From contig CAYMCJ010000001.1 of NCBI GenBank assembly GCA_964388985.1, positions 1 to 56,507 of the forward strand: a DNA stretch of 56,507 nucleotides. The letters run 5' to 3'. How positions within the stretch are numbered: the stretch's first letter is position 1; every line of letters begins with the position of its first letter. This document shows, in pieces, positions 31,381 through 40,765 of this stretch. Position numbers and translations under genes: made by a program. The DNA comes from CAYMCJ01 sp964388985 (lineage in GTDB: Bacteria; Patescibacteriota; Patescibacteriia; Patescibacteriales; CAYMCJ01). The notes beneath the pieces are model-generated. The model had not been told where the DNA came from. It made no database searches and was given only the letters and a program-made list of their open reading frames with translations.

Positions 31381-32097
31381 ATGAGTGAAAAAATAAACAA
31401 TAATATTTTAAAAATTCCGGTTCATGTCAGCATTATTATGGACGGCAACAGAAGATGGGCCAAAGAAAGGAATTTGCCGACTTTTGAGGGCCATTCCGTT
31501 GGCTATGAAAAAATGCGCCAGACGCCGGAGTGGTTTTTTTCGCGGGGGGTTAAGATATTGTCAGTATTTGCTTTTTCCACTCAAAATTGGAACCGTCAGC
31601 GTGAGGAAGTTAATTATTTAATGAAACTCCTTAAAAAAGCCATTGAAAATGAAATAAAAGCGATTCAGGAAAAAGAATACAAGATATTAATATCGGGAAA
31701 GATTGATGAATTGCCGGGTAATTTACCGGAAATTTGTTATGAGCTTATAAATAAAACAAAATTTAAAAATAACGGGATTTTAAATATTTGCCTTAATTAT
31801 GGCGGTCGGGCTGAAATTATTAACGCGATTTGCAAAATAGTTAAAAATAATGTTAAGCTTGAACAAGTTCATGAGGGAATGATAAGAAAATATTTGTATA
31901 ATGGGGAACTGGGGGACCCTGATATTATAGTTAGAACTTCCGGCGAGCAACGTTTATCCGGTTTTTTGCTTTGGCAGTCGGCTTACAGCGAATTGATGTT
32001 TATAAAAAAATATTGGCCTGATTTTGAAGAATCGGACGTGGATTTAATTTTAGCCGAGTATGCGAGCAGAAAGAGAAGGTTTGGCGGAGACGAGTAA
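31381..32097 (+). CDS. uppS: Isoprenyl transferase (undecaprenyl diphosphate synthase)
   Basis: It makes the C55 lipid carrier for cell-wall and polysaccharide units. The cis-prenyltransferase motifs are intact: IMDGNRRWAKERNLPTFEGHSVG (19-41) with the catalytic Asp, STQNWNRQREEV and IVRTSGEQRLSGFLLWQSAYSELMF near the end. At 238 residues it is normal. It fits with the flippase, rodA and mltG genes elsewhere in the window. Confidence 0.95.
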   Translation: MSEKINNNILKIPVHVSIIMDGNRRWAKERNLPTFEGHSVGYEKMRQTPEWFFSRGVKILSVFAFSTQNWNRQREEVNYLMKLLKKAIENEIKAIQEKEYKILISGKIDELPGNLPEICYELINKTKFKNNGILNICLNYGGRAEIINAICKIVKNNVKLEQVHEGMIRKYLYNGELGDPDIIVRTSGEQRLSGFLLWQSAYSELMFIKKYWPDFEESDVDLILAEYASRKRRFGGDE

Positions 32098-32160
32098 TTG
32101 TTAATTTAAGATTTAAGACTGTAGCTTAAATAAAATTTATATATTAAATTCGCATGTGCC

Positions 32161-32212
32161 GTCCCGCCCCTCGCGAGGGGCGGGACAGTTGCGGCTTTTC
32201 CCGAAGGGAAAA
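32161..32212. repeat. Perfect GC-rich palindromes after uppS
   Basis: A 26-base perfect palindrome (13-bp arm GTCCCGCCCCTCG) is followed by TTTTCCC-GAA-GGGAAAA. A 22-base core of the first is also found inside the element at 52821-52874. Confidence 0.9.
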
Positions 32213-32254
32213 TAACTAATAAATTATTGACCTTTGACAAAAAGGGAGGGAAAA

Positions 32255-32731
32255 ATGGAAAAATTGCTAGATAAATATTGGTCCTTGTTTTTGATAATTT
32301 TGGGAATAAATTTTATTTTACAGTTATATTGTTTTTTAGAGGTTTATTCCCGCAACAGTCCTTGCATTTTATTTCATCGGCTTATGATCGCGGTTTGTTT
32401 TTTTTGTACTGCCTTGTCTTTTGGCGGTTTGCTGATTATTAGACGAAGCCAAGATGAAAAAAATTATATTTCCAGAAAAATCAGGCAATTTTTTAAAGAA
32501 GATATCGGCGCGTTCGTTTTTTTATATATATGTATTATATTTCTGATTTACGGTTTGTTTTATAGTTTTATGAATTTTGGTTTTGTTTTTTTTGGAAATT
32601 ATTTGCAGGTAATGGAGGTAATTTTATTTGTTAATGTAGCTGTTGTTATTATAAGCGCGTTTACTTTTATATGGTTATTTCTATTTTTTTGCAAATGGAT
32701 TTTTTGCAGGATACTTAAAATACACAGTTAA
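32255..32731 (+). CDS. Unknown membrane protein, 158 aa
   Basis: The ATG at 32255 has a good SD (GGGAGGG) four bases upstream, so the more upstream ATG at 32234 is rejected. Four hydrophobic segments span the protein (about 9-32, 42-64, 86-112 and 120-147), and it ends with a basic, cysteine-containing tail. Phe content is high. No family is recognised. It is followed by its own terminator, so it appears monocistronic. Confidence 0.7.
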   Translation: MEKLLDKYWSLFLIILGINFILQLYCFLEVYSRNSPCILFHRLMIAVCFFCTALSFGGLLIIRRSQDEKNYISRKIRQFFKEDIGAFVFLYICIIFLIYGLFYSFMNFGFVFFGNYLQVMEVILFVNVAVVIISAFTFIWLFLFFCKWIFCRILKIHS

Positions 32732-32760
32732 GAAAGCCAAAGCATACGAAATAAACATCG

Positions 32761-32795
32761 CCGCTTGACCCCCAAGGGTTTTTAGCGGTTTTTTA
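32761..32795 (+). terminator. Terminator after the membrane protein gene
   Basis: CCGCT pairs with AGCGG, with an inner CCC/GGG pairing, followed by seven T. Confidence 0.75.
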
Positions 32796-32831
32796 TTTGA
32801 ATTTTATATTACAGTCTGCTAACATTGAATT

Positions 32832-34037
32832 ATGGACAGTATTAAACGAAAAACTCCGTTAGCGGACCGGATGCGGCCGGAAAAATTGGAGGATTTTTTA
32901 GGACAGGATGAAATAGTGGGGGATAAAAAATTGCTTAGGCAGGCGATAGAATCAGATAGGCTGCCATCAATGATTTTTTGGGGTCCGCCCGGAAGCGGAA
33001 AAACCACCTTGGCCTATATAATAGCCAAGCAGACCAAATCGGAATTTTTGCAATTTAGCGCCGTAACCAGCGGAATCAAGGCCCTAAAAGAAGTAATAAA
33101 AAAGGCTCGTGAAAATGAAATTGAGGATAAAAAAACAATTCTTTTTATTGACGAAATTCATCGCTGGAATAAAGCTCAGCAGGATGCCTTACTGCCACAA
33201 GTGGAAAAGGGAGTAATAACCTTAATTGGCGCTACTACGGAGAATCCAAGTTTTGAGGTGCGCGGAGCTCTACTGTCGCGTTGCCGGGTGTTTGTTTTGA
33301 AACAACTTACTAAAATACATATCACGGACATTATTCTACGGGCCTTAAAAGACGAAAATAAGGGGCTGGGTAAGATAAATATTAAGATAGATAAAAAGGT
33401 AATGGAGGGGCTGGCGCAGATGAGTAATGGTGATGCCCGGGCTGCTTTAAATGTTTTAGAATATGCTGCTTCAATTAAAAAAAATATAGACATGGAAGTA
33501 ATAAAGGAAGCTTTTCAGAAATCGTATTTGCTTTACGATAAAGACGGAGAAGAGCATTATAATATAATTTCCGCCTTGCATAAATCAATGCGGGGCTCGG
33601 ACGCGGACGCGGCTCTTTATTGGTTGGCCCGGATGCTTGAAGCCGGGGAGGAGCCTTTGTATATCGCCCGTCGGTTGGTGCGGTTTGCCTCTGAAGATAT
33701 CGGCTTGGCTAACTCACGCGCCCTGGAGCAGTCAGTGGCCGCTTATCAGGCCTGCCATTTTATGGGAATGCCTGAATGCAATGTAATTTTGGCCCAGGCG
33801 GTTGTTTATATGGCTAGGTGCAAAAAATCCAATGATTTATACACTGCCTATAATAAAGCGGCTGGAGACGTAAAAGAATACGGGAATTTAGGAGTACCGA
33901 TGCACATTAGAAATGCGCCGACAAAATTAATGAAAAATTTGGGTTATGGCCAAGATTATAAATATAGTCCGGATTATGATTATAAGGAAAAGCAAGTGTA
34001 TTTGCCAGATGAGTTAAAAAATAGAAAATATTTGTAA
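32832..34037 (+). CDS. rarA: Replication-associated recombination protein RarA/MgsA
   Basis: This AAA+ ATPase acts at stalled replication forks. The start PLADRMRPEKLEDFLGQDEIVG, Walker A GPPGSGKTT (54-62), Walker B ILFIDEIHRWNKAQQDALLP and sensor I TENPSFEV match, and the C-terminal part (HKSMRGSDADAALYWLARMLEAGE) is the tetramerisation domain. Its 401 residues are near the usual length. Confidence 0.95.
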   Translation: MDSIKRKTPLADRMRPEKLEDFLGQDEIVGDKKLLRQAIESDRLPSMIFWGPPGSGKTTLAYIIAKQTKSEFLQFSAVTSGIKALKEVIKKARENEIEDKKTILFIDEIHRWNKAQQDALLPQVEKGVITLIGATTENPSFEVRGALLSRCRVFVLKQLTKIHITDIILRALKDENKGLGKINIKIDKKVMEGLAQMSNGDARAALNVLEYAASIKKNIDMEVIKEAFQKSYLLYDKDGEEHYNIISALHKSMRGSDADAALYWLARMLEAGEEPLYIARRLVRFASEDIGLANSRALEQSVAAYQACHFMGMPECNVILAQAVVYMARCKKSNDLYTAYNKAAGDVKEYGNLGVPMHIRNAPTKLMKNLGYGQDYKYSPDYDYKEKQVYLPDELKNRKYL

Positions 34038-34042
34038 TCATT

Positions 34043-34203
34043 TTGAATTACGAAATTATTTTTAATATTCAATATCCAATATTCATTCAATATCTAATAA
34101 ATTAACATTCAATTGAATATTAAAATATTGAGTGTTGGATGGGTATTGTATATTGATTATTTGGCATTGTTTAATTATTATTTGCCATAGTTTCGTAATT
34201 CAA
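34043..34203. repeat. MITE-like inverted repeat, copy 1
   Basis: The outer ends TTGAATTACGAAA and TTTCGTAATTCAA are perfect 13-base inverted repeats. Inside, AATATTCAATATCCAATATT words surround a central ATTCAATTGAAT. About 80 bases are shared with the element at 50195-50325. Confidence 0.85.
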
Positions 34204-34213
34204 ATAAATTTAT

Positions 34214-35074
34214 ATGGATATTTCAATCATTATTGTTTCCTGGAATGTAAAAGATAAATTGCGGGAAAATCTAAAAGCAATTTTTAACAGTAAAATTAAT
34301 TTTAAATTTGAAGTTTTTGTGGTTGACAATAGCTCGCAGGACGGGAGTACTGAAATGGTAAAAAATGAATTTCCCAAAGTAAAATTAATTGCTAACAGTA
34401 AAAATTTGGGTTTTGCCGGCGCCAATAACCAGGCGATAAAAATGGCTCAAGGAGAATTTGTACTGCTTTTAAATCCTGATATGAAAGTATTTCCCGATAC
34501 GCTGCCAAGCATGCTTTCATGGATGAAAAAAAACCAGCAGGCCGGCGTGGCCGGCTGTTGTTTATTTGATAGGTTTAACGATATAGTTAAGCATGTCCGC
34601 AGATTTCCGACTATATTAAATCAAGCGGCCATTGTTTTGAAATTGCCGCATTTATTCCCCGGTATATTAAATTATTACTTATTTACAGATTTTGATTATA
34701 GCCGAGCGGCTAAAGTTGATTCTGTTCGGGGCAGTTTTTTTATGTTCAGGCGTAAAATTATTGAAAAAGTCGGGTTATTGGACGAGAGATATTTTTTATG
34801 GTTTGAAGAAGTTGATTTTTGCCGGCGGGTAAAAAAAGCCGGTTTGGAAGTTTGGTATACGCCAACGGCTAAATGTATTGATTATGTCGGGCAAAGTTTT
34901 AAGCAAATTCCACTTGGCAAAACGCAGAAATATTTCCGGAATTCAATGCTTCTTTATTTTAAAAAGTGGCGTCCTTATTGGCAGTATTTAGTATTAAAAA
35001 TAATTTGGCCTTTAGGGATAATAATAGCTAAAATCGGAGGAAGAATTAATATAAAAAGCCAGGCAGAGACTTAA
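34214..35074 (+). CDS. Glycosyltransferase family 2, rhamnosyltransferase-like
   Basis: The GT2 fold is seen from ISIIIVSWNVKDKL, VVDNSSQDGS, NLGFAGANNQAI, LLLNPDM (the metal-binding D-x-D-like position) and GSFFMFRRKIIEKVGLLDERYFLWFEEVDFCRR. The last is typical of WbbL-like rhamnosyltransferases of the cell surface. At 286 residues it is complete. It starts 10 bases after the inverted repeat and is not in an obvious operon. Confidence 0.88.
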   Translation: MDISIIIVSWNVKDKLRENLKAIFNSKINFKFEVFVVDNSSQDGSTEMVKNEFPKVKLIANSKNLGFAGANNQAIKMAQGEFVLLLNPDMKVFPDTLPSMLSWMKKNQQAGVAGCCLFDRFNDIVKHVRRFPTILNQAAIVLKLPHLFPGILNYYLFTDFDYSRAAKVDSVRGSFFMFRRKIIEKVGLLDERYFLWFEEVDFCRRVKKAGLEVWYTPTAKCIDYVGQSFKQIPLGKTQKYFRNSMLLYFKKWRPYWQYLVLKIIWPLGIIIAKIGGRINIKSQAET

Positions 35075-35169
35075 TGGTTAATATTTATTGCCGGTTAGCT
35101 TTTTTTAAATATTATATTTATAAATGTGGATGTAAATAAAACAATCCAATCAAAAAAGGAGGTTTGGGT

Positions 35170-35277
35170 ATGGGCATGGATATTCGTTGTTTAATATTCG
35201 TCCTGACAATACTTTCCGGGATTATCCTTCTTATTATTTTCAGGAAAGTCATTTTTGGAAAACGAAAAAAACAATAG
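35170..35277 (+). CDS. Small single-pass membrane protein, 35 aa
   Basis: AAAGGAGG precedes the ATG and a terminator follows 14 bases after the stop, so this short gene has complete signals. The product is MGMDIRCLIFVLTILSG followed by more hydrophobic residues and the basic end FGKRKKQ, so one membrane helix with the C-terminus probably inside. No family is recognised. Confidence 0.65.
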   Translation: MGMDIRCLIFVLTILSGIILLIIFRKVIFGKRKKQ

Positions 35278-35290
35278 ATATTTTAAACCG

Positions 35291-35324
35291 CGACCCTTAA
35301 TAAAATATTTAGGGGTCGTTTTTT
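35291..35324 (+). terminator. Terminator of the 35-aa gene
   Basis: CGACCC pairs with GGGTCG, extended by TAA/TTA pairing, and a T6 run follows. Confidence 0.8.
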
Positions 35325-35465
35325 ATTCGTCGCGGCTCTATATATTTGTCAATTAATAGTTATTTATGTTAAAATAAGAATAATATGAATAAATTAACGA
35401 TTTATACTTTTATTTAAATTTATTATTTTAAAGCTATTTAAAATTCTGTCTATTACTCTAATTTA

Positions 35466-35560
35466 TTACTACAAATTACGACTTTAATACAAATCTACAA
35501 ATATTGGTATAAACGTTTAAATTGGCATTTGTATATTTGTAAAATATTCGTAATTCGCAG
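35466..35560. repeat. ACAAATCT-word self-complementary element, copy 1
   Basis: The left arm (TACTACAAATTACG, ACAAATCTACAAAT) is mirrored on the right (ATTTGTATATTTGTAAAA, CGTAATTCGCAG). Similar elements are at 37887-37958 and 55418-55505. The rest of 35325-35650 is AT-rich without recognisable signals. Confidence 0.75.
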
Positions 35561-35650
35561 GGAATTATTTTGATTTTTAGGCAACTGTTTAAATAGAAAT
35601 AAATCTTTAATTTTATTCAAATGCGTCAGTACTAAATATATTATATTTAT

Positions 35651-36616
35651 ATGGACGAAGAAAAAGAAGTGCAAAATATTGGCAACAATCAAAATGAAAA
35701 GAATATTAATATAAAAGATTATGAGGATCCGGAAGGTTTGACGGTGCAAAAAATGAATATTGGATTGTGGTTTTCCAAACATCGCCGGCATATAAAAAAT
35801 GTATTAATAGTGCTATTTGCCGCCTTGGGCGTAATTTCATGTATTTATTCAACATATCATTTTGCTTATTATATTTCCAGGGGCATGGATGAAGATGAGC
35901 TGTTAGCCAGAGAATTGGTTAAGACAAGCATTGTCGGGCATGACTATATTTTAGCAATTTCAGCCAAGGATTTAATTTATACGTCGCCCACTTTATTAAA
36001 AACAGGTGATAATAAGTATGATATATTCAGTAAAATTTCAAATCCTAATCCAAGGTATTTGTGCGGTTTTGAATATTGTTTTGTTTTGGGGGGCGAGGGT
36101 AATGAAATAGAATGTTCGGAAAATTTTATTTTTCCGAATGAAACAAAATATTTATTGTCATTAGCGCAAACCTTTAAACAGAATCCCAATAATTTGCAGC
36201 TGGTCATCAAGAGTATGTCCTGGCAGAGGATTAATTTGCACAAATATCCTGACTGGCAGGATTTCTATAGCGAGCACCTGAATATTGCAATTGATAATAT
36301 TAAATTTCAACCGTCGGAATTAAGCGGTTTGTCCGAAAAAATTGATTTAAATATTTTAGAATTTACGGTATCCAATAATACGCCTTATAATTATTGGGAT
36401 GTTTCTTTTAATATTTTTCTGTATAACGGCAACCGGATGGCGGGCATTAACAAATATATTTTGCAAGAGTTTATGTCAAAAGAGACGCGCGATATCCAGA
36501 TAAATTGGCCCGGTCAGCTGGGCAGAATAAGCAGCATTGAAATTACCCCGGAAGTTGATATAATGAATGAGGATATTTATATTAAGTACGAGGGCGGTAT
36601 TGGAGAGGAAAAATAA
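35651..36616 (+). CDS. Unknown membrane-anchored protein, 321 aa
   Basis: A cytoplasmic N-terminal region of about 49 residues precedes one membrane helix (about 50-76, VLIVLFAALGVISCIYSTYH), leaving an outer domain of about 240 residues. That domain ends in a beta-rich part (LNILEFTVSNNTPYNYWDVSFNIFLYNG) resembling DUF-type immunoglobulin-like folds seen in bacterial surface proteins. No catalytic motif is visible. It precedes rodA by 82 bases and may be linked to envelope assembly. Confidence 0.7.
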   Translation: MDEEKEVQNIGNNQNEKNINIKDYEDPEGLTVQKMNIGLWFSKHRRHIKNVLIVLFAALGVISCIYSTYHFAYYISRGMDEDELLARELVKTSIVGHDYILAISAKDLIYTSPTLLKTGDNKYDIFSKISNPNPRYLCGFEYCFVLGGEGNEIECSENFIFPNETKYLLSLAQTFKQNPNNLQLVIKSMSWQRINLHKYPDWQDFYSEHLNIAIDNIKFQPSELSGLSEKIDLNILEFTVSNNTPYNYWDVSFNIFLYNGNRMAGINKYILQEFMSKETRDIQINWPGQLGRISSIEITPEVDIMNEDIYIKYEGGIGEEK

Positions 36617-36698
36617 TTCTTAAAATTATACCAGCCTTTTTAAAAACAGTTTTAAAATTTGCCGTATCTAAAAAATATTCGCAGATTTTTAATTTTAG

Positions 36699-37805
36699 AT
36701 GTTTAGCAAAATAATAATATATTTAAAAAATATTGACTGGATTTTATTTTTTTCCGTACTGCTTCTTATTAGTTTTGGTTTAATCGAGATATATAGCGTA
36801 GCCTTGGGCAAGGAGACAATAGATTTATTGAATTTTAAGAAGCAGTTTTTTTTTATTATTATTGGGATTATATTGTTATTTTTATTTTCTTTTTTGGATT
36901 TTCACAATATAAGAAGTTTTAGTAATTATTTATATATAATCGGGCTAGCGGCACTATTGGCCGTTTTAGTGGTCGGAGTTACAATCAGGGGCACAAAAGG
37001 ATGGTTTTATTTGGGGAATTTTGGGTTTCAGCCGGCTGAGTTTGCCAAGATAATACTTTTAATATTTTTAGCGCGTTTTTTTTCGTCTTATTCAATGAAA
37101 ATAAGACCCTTGAAGCAGGCCTTGCTGTCAGGGCTGGGTAGCATAATTTTTGTATTTTTAATCCTGGCTCAACCTGATTTCGGGACAGCTTCAATGCTGT
37201 TGTTGGTGTGGCTGATGATGTTGGCGATTGCCGGTTTTAATAAAAAATATTTTTTAGTAATTGGTTTGATATTGTTAATTTCTTTTACCGCTTCATGGCT
37301 ATTCCTTTTTCAGGATTATCAAAAACAACGGATAATGATTTTTTTAAATCCTTCCTTTGATTCATTAAATCAGGGCTATAATATTTCCCAGGCGATTGTT
37401 GCGGTTGGCGCCGGGGGAATTACGGGCCGGGGAATAGGATTTGGTTCGCAATCGCAATTAAAATTTTTGCCAGAAGCGCAAAATGATTTTATTTTCGCGG
37501 TAATTGCCGAGGAATTGGGTTTTCTTGGCGTTTGTCTGATAATTTTTTTCTTTGCTGTGTTCTTTTATCGTTGTATTGTGAATATAAAAAAAATGAAGAA
37601 TGATTTTGCCATATTTTTTACTTTAGGCGCTATGGGCTTGATTTTTATTGAAATGTTTATTAATATTAGCATGAATATAGGATTGTTACCGGTAATAGGG
37701 ATTTCTTTGCCTTTTGTCAGTTATGGAGGCAGCGCAATATTATCAAGCTTAATATTGGTAGGCATAATTGAAAGCATTATTATTAGGTCTAAAATTAATT
37801 ATTAA
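36699..37805 (+). CDS. rodA: RodA/FtsW/SpoVE-family peptidoglycan polymerase
   Basis: SEDS proteins polymerise lipid II at the cell membrane. About ten membrane helices are present, with the family blocks GFQPAEFAKI, LAQPDFGTASML, YNISQAIVAVGAGGITGRG, LPEAQNDFIFAVIAEELG and GISLPFVSYGGSA. At 368 residues it is closer to RodA than to FtsW, but that split is not certain. No penicillin-binding protein gene is nearby. Confidence 0.9.
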   Translation: MFSKIIIYLKNIDWILFFSVLLLISFGLIEIYSVALGKETIDLLNFKKQFFFIIIGIILLFLFSFLDFHNIRSFSNYLYIIGLAALLAVLVVGVTIRGTKGWFYLGNFGFQPAEFAKIILLIFLARFFSSYSMKIRPLKQALLSGLGSIIFVFLILAQPDFGTASMLLLVWLMMLAIAGFNKKYFLVIGLILLISFTASWLFLFQDYQKQRIMIFLNPSFDSLNQGYNISQAIVAVGAGGITGRGIGFGSQSQLKFLPEAQNDFIFAVIAEELGFLGVCLIIFFFAVFFYRCIVNIKKMKNDFAIFFTLGAMGLIFIEMFINISMNIGLLPVIGISLPFVSYGGSAILSSLILVGIIESIIIRSKINY

Positions 37806-37886
37806 AATATAACTTGACGTATTTTTGATTGTTAGCTTATTTTAAAGAAAAATAATTTATCTTGTTAATAGACTGTAATTACCCGC

Positions 37887-37958
37887 TAATCTACAAATTA
37901 GCTACAAATATCACGAATAAAATTTGTAAATTTGTATTTGATTTGTAGATTTGTAGGA
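37887..37958. repeat. ACAAATCT-word self-complementary element, copy 2
   Basis: CTACAAATTAGCTACAAATA on the left pairs with the TTTGTATTTGATTTGTAGAT region on the right. It occupies the rodA-rplY spacer, where I see no other clear signal. Confidence 0.8.
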
Positions 37959-38043
37959 AATAGAAGTTTTATTGTCAGATAAAGTTTAAATATTAGCTTA
38001 AATTTATTAAAAGTACGTAGGTACTGTTATTAAATAAAATTAT

Positions 38044-38754
38044 ATGAATAAAGCATTAATTTTGAAAGTGCAGACCAGAAATAAGGAGGGTAAAAAACAA
38101 AATAGAAAACCGGACAATGGCTATATTCCGGCGGTGATTTATGGCCAAGATACCGAAAGCCAAAGTTTATTAATTAATGAAAATGATTTTAATCATGTTT
38201 ATAATGCCGCTGGCGAATCAAATTTGATTAATTTAGAGATTGATAACCAACCAGCCGTAAAAGTTTTAGTTAAAGATATACAAAGGAATCCGTTAAAAGA
38301 TAATTTTATCCATGTTGATTTTTATAAGGTTAATATGAATAAAAAAATTACCGCCGAAATTCCTTTGACTTTTATAGGAGAATCAAGAGCAGTAAAGGAG
38401 TTGGGCGGCATGTTGGTGCGAAATATGGATTCGGTTGAAATTGAGTGCCTGCCCAATGATTTAGTTAATGACATTAAGGTAGATTTATCCGTTCTGAATT
38501 CATTAAATGATATTATTCATGTAAGTGATTTAAAATTGTCCGATGAATTAAAAGTAATCAGCGAAGCTGATAATGTCATTGTTAACGTAGTTGAACCAGC
38601 CGGAGAAGAGCAGGCGGAAGAGAAGCCGATAGAAGAAGAGCAGGCGGGAGAGAAGTCGGCCGAATCTGGCAGTAAAGGAGAAGAAATAAAAGGGAAAGAA
38701 ACCGCTCAAAGTGAAGATGGTAAAAATTTATCAGCCGGTGATAAAAAAGATTAA
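38044..38754 (+). CDS. rplY: 50S ribosomal protein bL25, CTC/TL5 form
   Basis: bL25 binds 5S rRNA. The N-terminal domain reads LKVQTRNKEGKKQNRKPDNGYIPAVIYG and VLVKDIQRNPLKDNFIHVDFYKVN; the second domain (ITAEIPLTFIGES...IECLPNDL) marks the longer CTC type. The last 45 residues are a Glu/Lys/Ser-rich tail. At 236 residues it is complete. Confidence 0.95.
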   Translation: MNKALILKVQTRNKEGKKQNRKPDNGYIPAVIYGQDTESQSLLINENDFNHVYNAAGESNLINLEIDNQPAVKVLVKDIQRNPLKDNFIHVDFYKVNMNKKITAEIPLTFIGESRAVKELGGMLVRNMDSVEIECLPNDLVNDIKVDLSVLNSLNDIIHVSDLKLSDELKVISEADNVIVNVVEPAGEEQAEEKPIEEEQAGEKSAESGSKGEEIKGKETAQSEDGKNLSAGDKKD

Positions 38755-38799
38755 TTTAATAAATTTAAGCAAACGCTTAAGCCGTTATAAAAAAGGAGG

Positions 38800-39900
38800 A
38801 TGGAAGAAAAAGAACTCACTGACAATAAATCAAAAGAATTAAAGCAAATATACAAAAAGGAAAAGTTATGGAGGAAAATATGTTTTTTCTCTATAATATT
38901 TTTTGTTGTTTTATTATTATTTTCAGTCAAATATTATTTTTATCCGAAGATAGAAAAAATTATTACAAATCGCCCCGTTAATATGGAGTTAGGCGCGGAA
39001 GCTGAATGCAAAGATTGCGTTCGAAGGTATATAGACGGCGTTTTTGTAAAAAAAGGAGAGGAAAATTTTTATCCTATGGCCGTAATTATTGATAATCATA
39101 TTGATGCCAGGCCTCCGGCTGGTTTGTCCGGGGCTAGTTTGGTTTATGAAGCGGAAGCGGAAGGAAGTATAACAAGATATTTGGCAGTTTTTGCCAGTGG
39201 AGAAAACATTGAAAGAATCGGTCCGGTGAGAAGCGCCAGGCCATATTTTATTGATTTTGCCAAAGAATTATCCGCTTTGTTTGTCCATTGCGGGGGCAGT
39301 CCGGAAGCGCTGGTTAAAATAAGCAAGGATAATATTTTCGGGCTTAATGAATTTTATAACGGCTCTTATTTTTGGCGGGACAAAAGCCGGCCGGCGCCGC
39401 ACAATGTTTTTACCTCAATGGAATTATTAAATAAATATATTAAAGATAAAAATTATGATTCAGGCAAATTTTTTAGCTGGAAATTCAAAGATGAAAAATT
39501 GCCGGGCAACAATGAATTAAATAGAGAAATAACGATTAATTTTAAATACCCGGATTTTACTGTAAGATGGAATTATGATATAATAAATAATGAATATTTA
39601 AGATATTTAAACGGAGTTATTCATAAAGATGAGGAAGGCAGAGAAATCAAAGCAAAAAATATCATTATACAGAAAGTAAAGACAGAGGTAATTGACGAAG
39701 AATTAAGATTGAAAATGGAAACAGCCGGGCAGGGTGATGCGATTGTCTGCTTGGACGGGGTTTGTCGTTCAGCGCAATGGAGAAAAAATAATTTTTCCAG
39801 CCGCACAAGATATTATTATGAAGATAATGATGAAATTATATTTAATGCCGGTAAAATTTGGATAGAAATAGTCAGGCCTGAGCTGGAAATAGAATATTAG
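38800..39900 (+). CDS. DUF3048 (YerB-like) membrane-anchored protein
   Basis: A membrane helix at about 28-50 anchors a large outer domain with DUF3048 marks: PMAVIIDNHIDARPPAGLSGASLVYEA, IGPVRSARPYFID and RPAPHNVFTS. The C-terminal part has the paired domain (NIIIQKV, then RYYYEDNDEIIFNAGKIWIEIVRP). YerB is a B. subtilis lipoprotein of uncertain role. The ATG has an SD (AAAAAGGAGG) only two bases away, so spacing is tight. It follows rplY by 45 bases. Confidence 0.88.
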   Translation: MEEKELTDNKSKELKQIYKKEKLWRKICFFSIIFFVVLLLFSVKYYFYPKIEKIITNRPVNMELGAEAECKDCVRRYIDGVFVKKGEENFYPMAVIIDNHIDARPPAGLSGASLVYEAEAEGSITRYLAVFASGENIERIGPVRSARPYFIDFAKELSALFVHCGGSPEALVKISKDNIFGLNEFYNGSYFWRDKSRPAPHNVFTSMELLNKYIKDKNYDSGKFFSWKFKDEKLPGNNELNREITINFKYPDFTVRWNYDIINNEYLRYLNGVIHKDEEGREIKAKNIIIQKVKTEVIDEELRLKMETAGQGDAIVCLDGVCRSAQWRKNNFSSRTRYYYEDNDEIIFNAGKIWIEIVRPELEIEY

Positions 39901-39975
39901 CAATATGGATATAATAGACTTTAAATTTTTGTAAAGGAATTTGGCGTTTAACATTGTAAATTATAATGGCCAAGA

Positions 39976-40121
39976 TTAAATTTTAAATTCAAAGCGCCAA
40001 ATAACAAATAAATCATAAATTTAAAATTATAAATTCAAAACAGTATAAAATATTTTTGATTTTGAACATTTGGATTTTGAATTTATTTTGGATTTGAGAT
40101 TTTGAATTTGGGGTTTATTAT
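39976..40121. repeat. AAATTCAAA-word self-complementary element
   Basis: The left arm repeats AAATTTTAAATTCAAA words and the right arm their complement (TTTTGAACATTTGGATTTTG and on). The same words, one arm only, form the in-frame insert of miaB at 6917-6985. Confidence 0.8.
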
Positions 40122-40157
40122 TAAAGTTATTTTTTATTTTAATGCGCATTTATCTGT

Positions 40158-40192
40158 TCGTCCTGCTCGCGCAAGTCGGGACAGGTGGGTGC
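40158..40192. repeat. Intergenic copy of the dus/prmC hairpin element
   Basis: TCGTCCTGCTCGCGCAAGTC followed by GGGACAGG is a diverged copy of the element found in dus (1136-1169, opposite orientation) and prmC (41929-41964, same orientation on the plus strand). Confidence 0.8.
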
Positions 40193-40213
40193 CTAAATTA
40201 ATTTTTTAAAAAT

Positions 40214-40747
40214 ATGTGTTTCAAAAAATTCAATTTAAAAAAATATAATGAAATTAAAAACAAAAGAAGAGCCTTTACTTTAATTGAACTTTTAGTGGTT
40301 ATATCTATTATAGGTTTTTTGACCGCCATAGCCGTTTATTATTTAAATGTTACAAAAATGCAGGGGAGAGACGCTAACAGAGTGGCCAATGTTTCAACCT
40401 TAAATAAAGCCTTGGCAATATATATTAATGAATATGGAGATTATCCTTCTTCGGATGGCGAATGTTTATCAAGCGATAGCGGCGCTGGCGCGGAATTAAT
40501 TAGCGCGGAGGCAATAGCGTTTATACCGGTTGACCCGGTAGCGCCATTGTCCAGCCCAACGTCTGTCGGTTGTACTGTTAATGGCAATGGCCAGGTAATA
40601 AGTTGTACCCAGTCCGGAACTATTTCTTGTTATTGCTACTGGTATGAATCGGACAGCGATACATATTATTTGAATTATTATCTGGAGCTTGGTTCAAAAT
40701 CGGGCGATGCCGGAATTCATACAACCTCTCCGGCCGGAGAGTATTAA
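40214..40747 (+). CDS. Type IV pilin-like protein (prepilin N-methylation motif)
   Basis: The prepilin signature KRRA-FTLIELLVVISIIGFL begins at 18, with Glu at position +5 of the predicted mature chain and Ala instead of the usual Gly before the cut. A 20-residue hydrophobic helix, then GRDANRVANVSTLNKALAIYINEYGDYPSS as in GspG-like pseudopilins, and a cysteine-bearing C-terminal domain follow. Processing by a PilD peptidase is inferred; no other pilus gene is in the window. A second pilin-like gene follows after 18 bases. Confidence 0.88.
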   Translation: MCFKKFNLKKYNEIKNKRRAFTLIELLVVISIIGFLTAIAVYYLNVTKMQGRDANRVANVSTLNKALAIYINEYGDYPSSDGECLSSDSGAGAELISAEAIAFIPVDPVAPLSSPTSVGCTVNGNGQVISCTQSGTISCYCYWYESDSDTYYLNYYLELGSKSGDAGIHTTSPAGEY

Positions 40748-40765
40748 AAATTAATATTTTTTAAC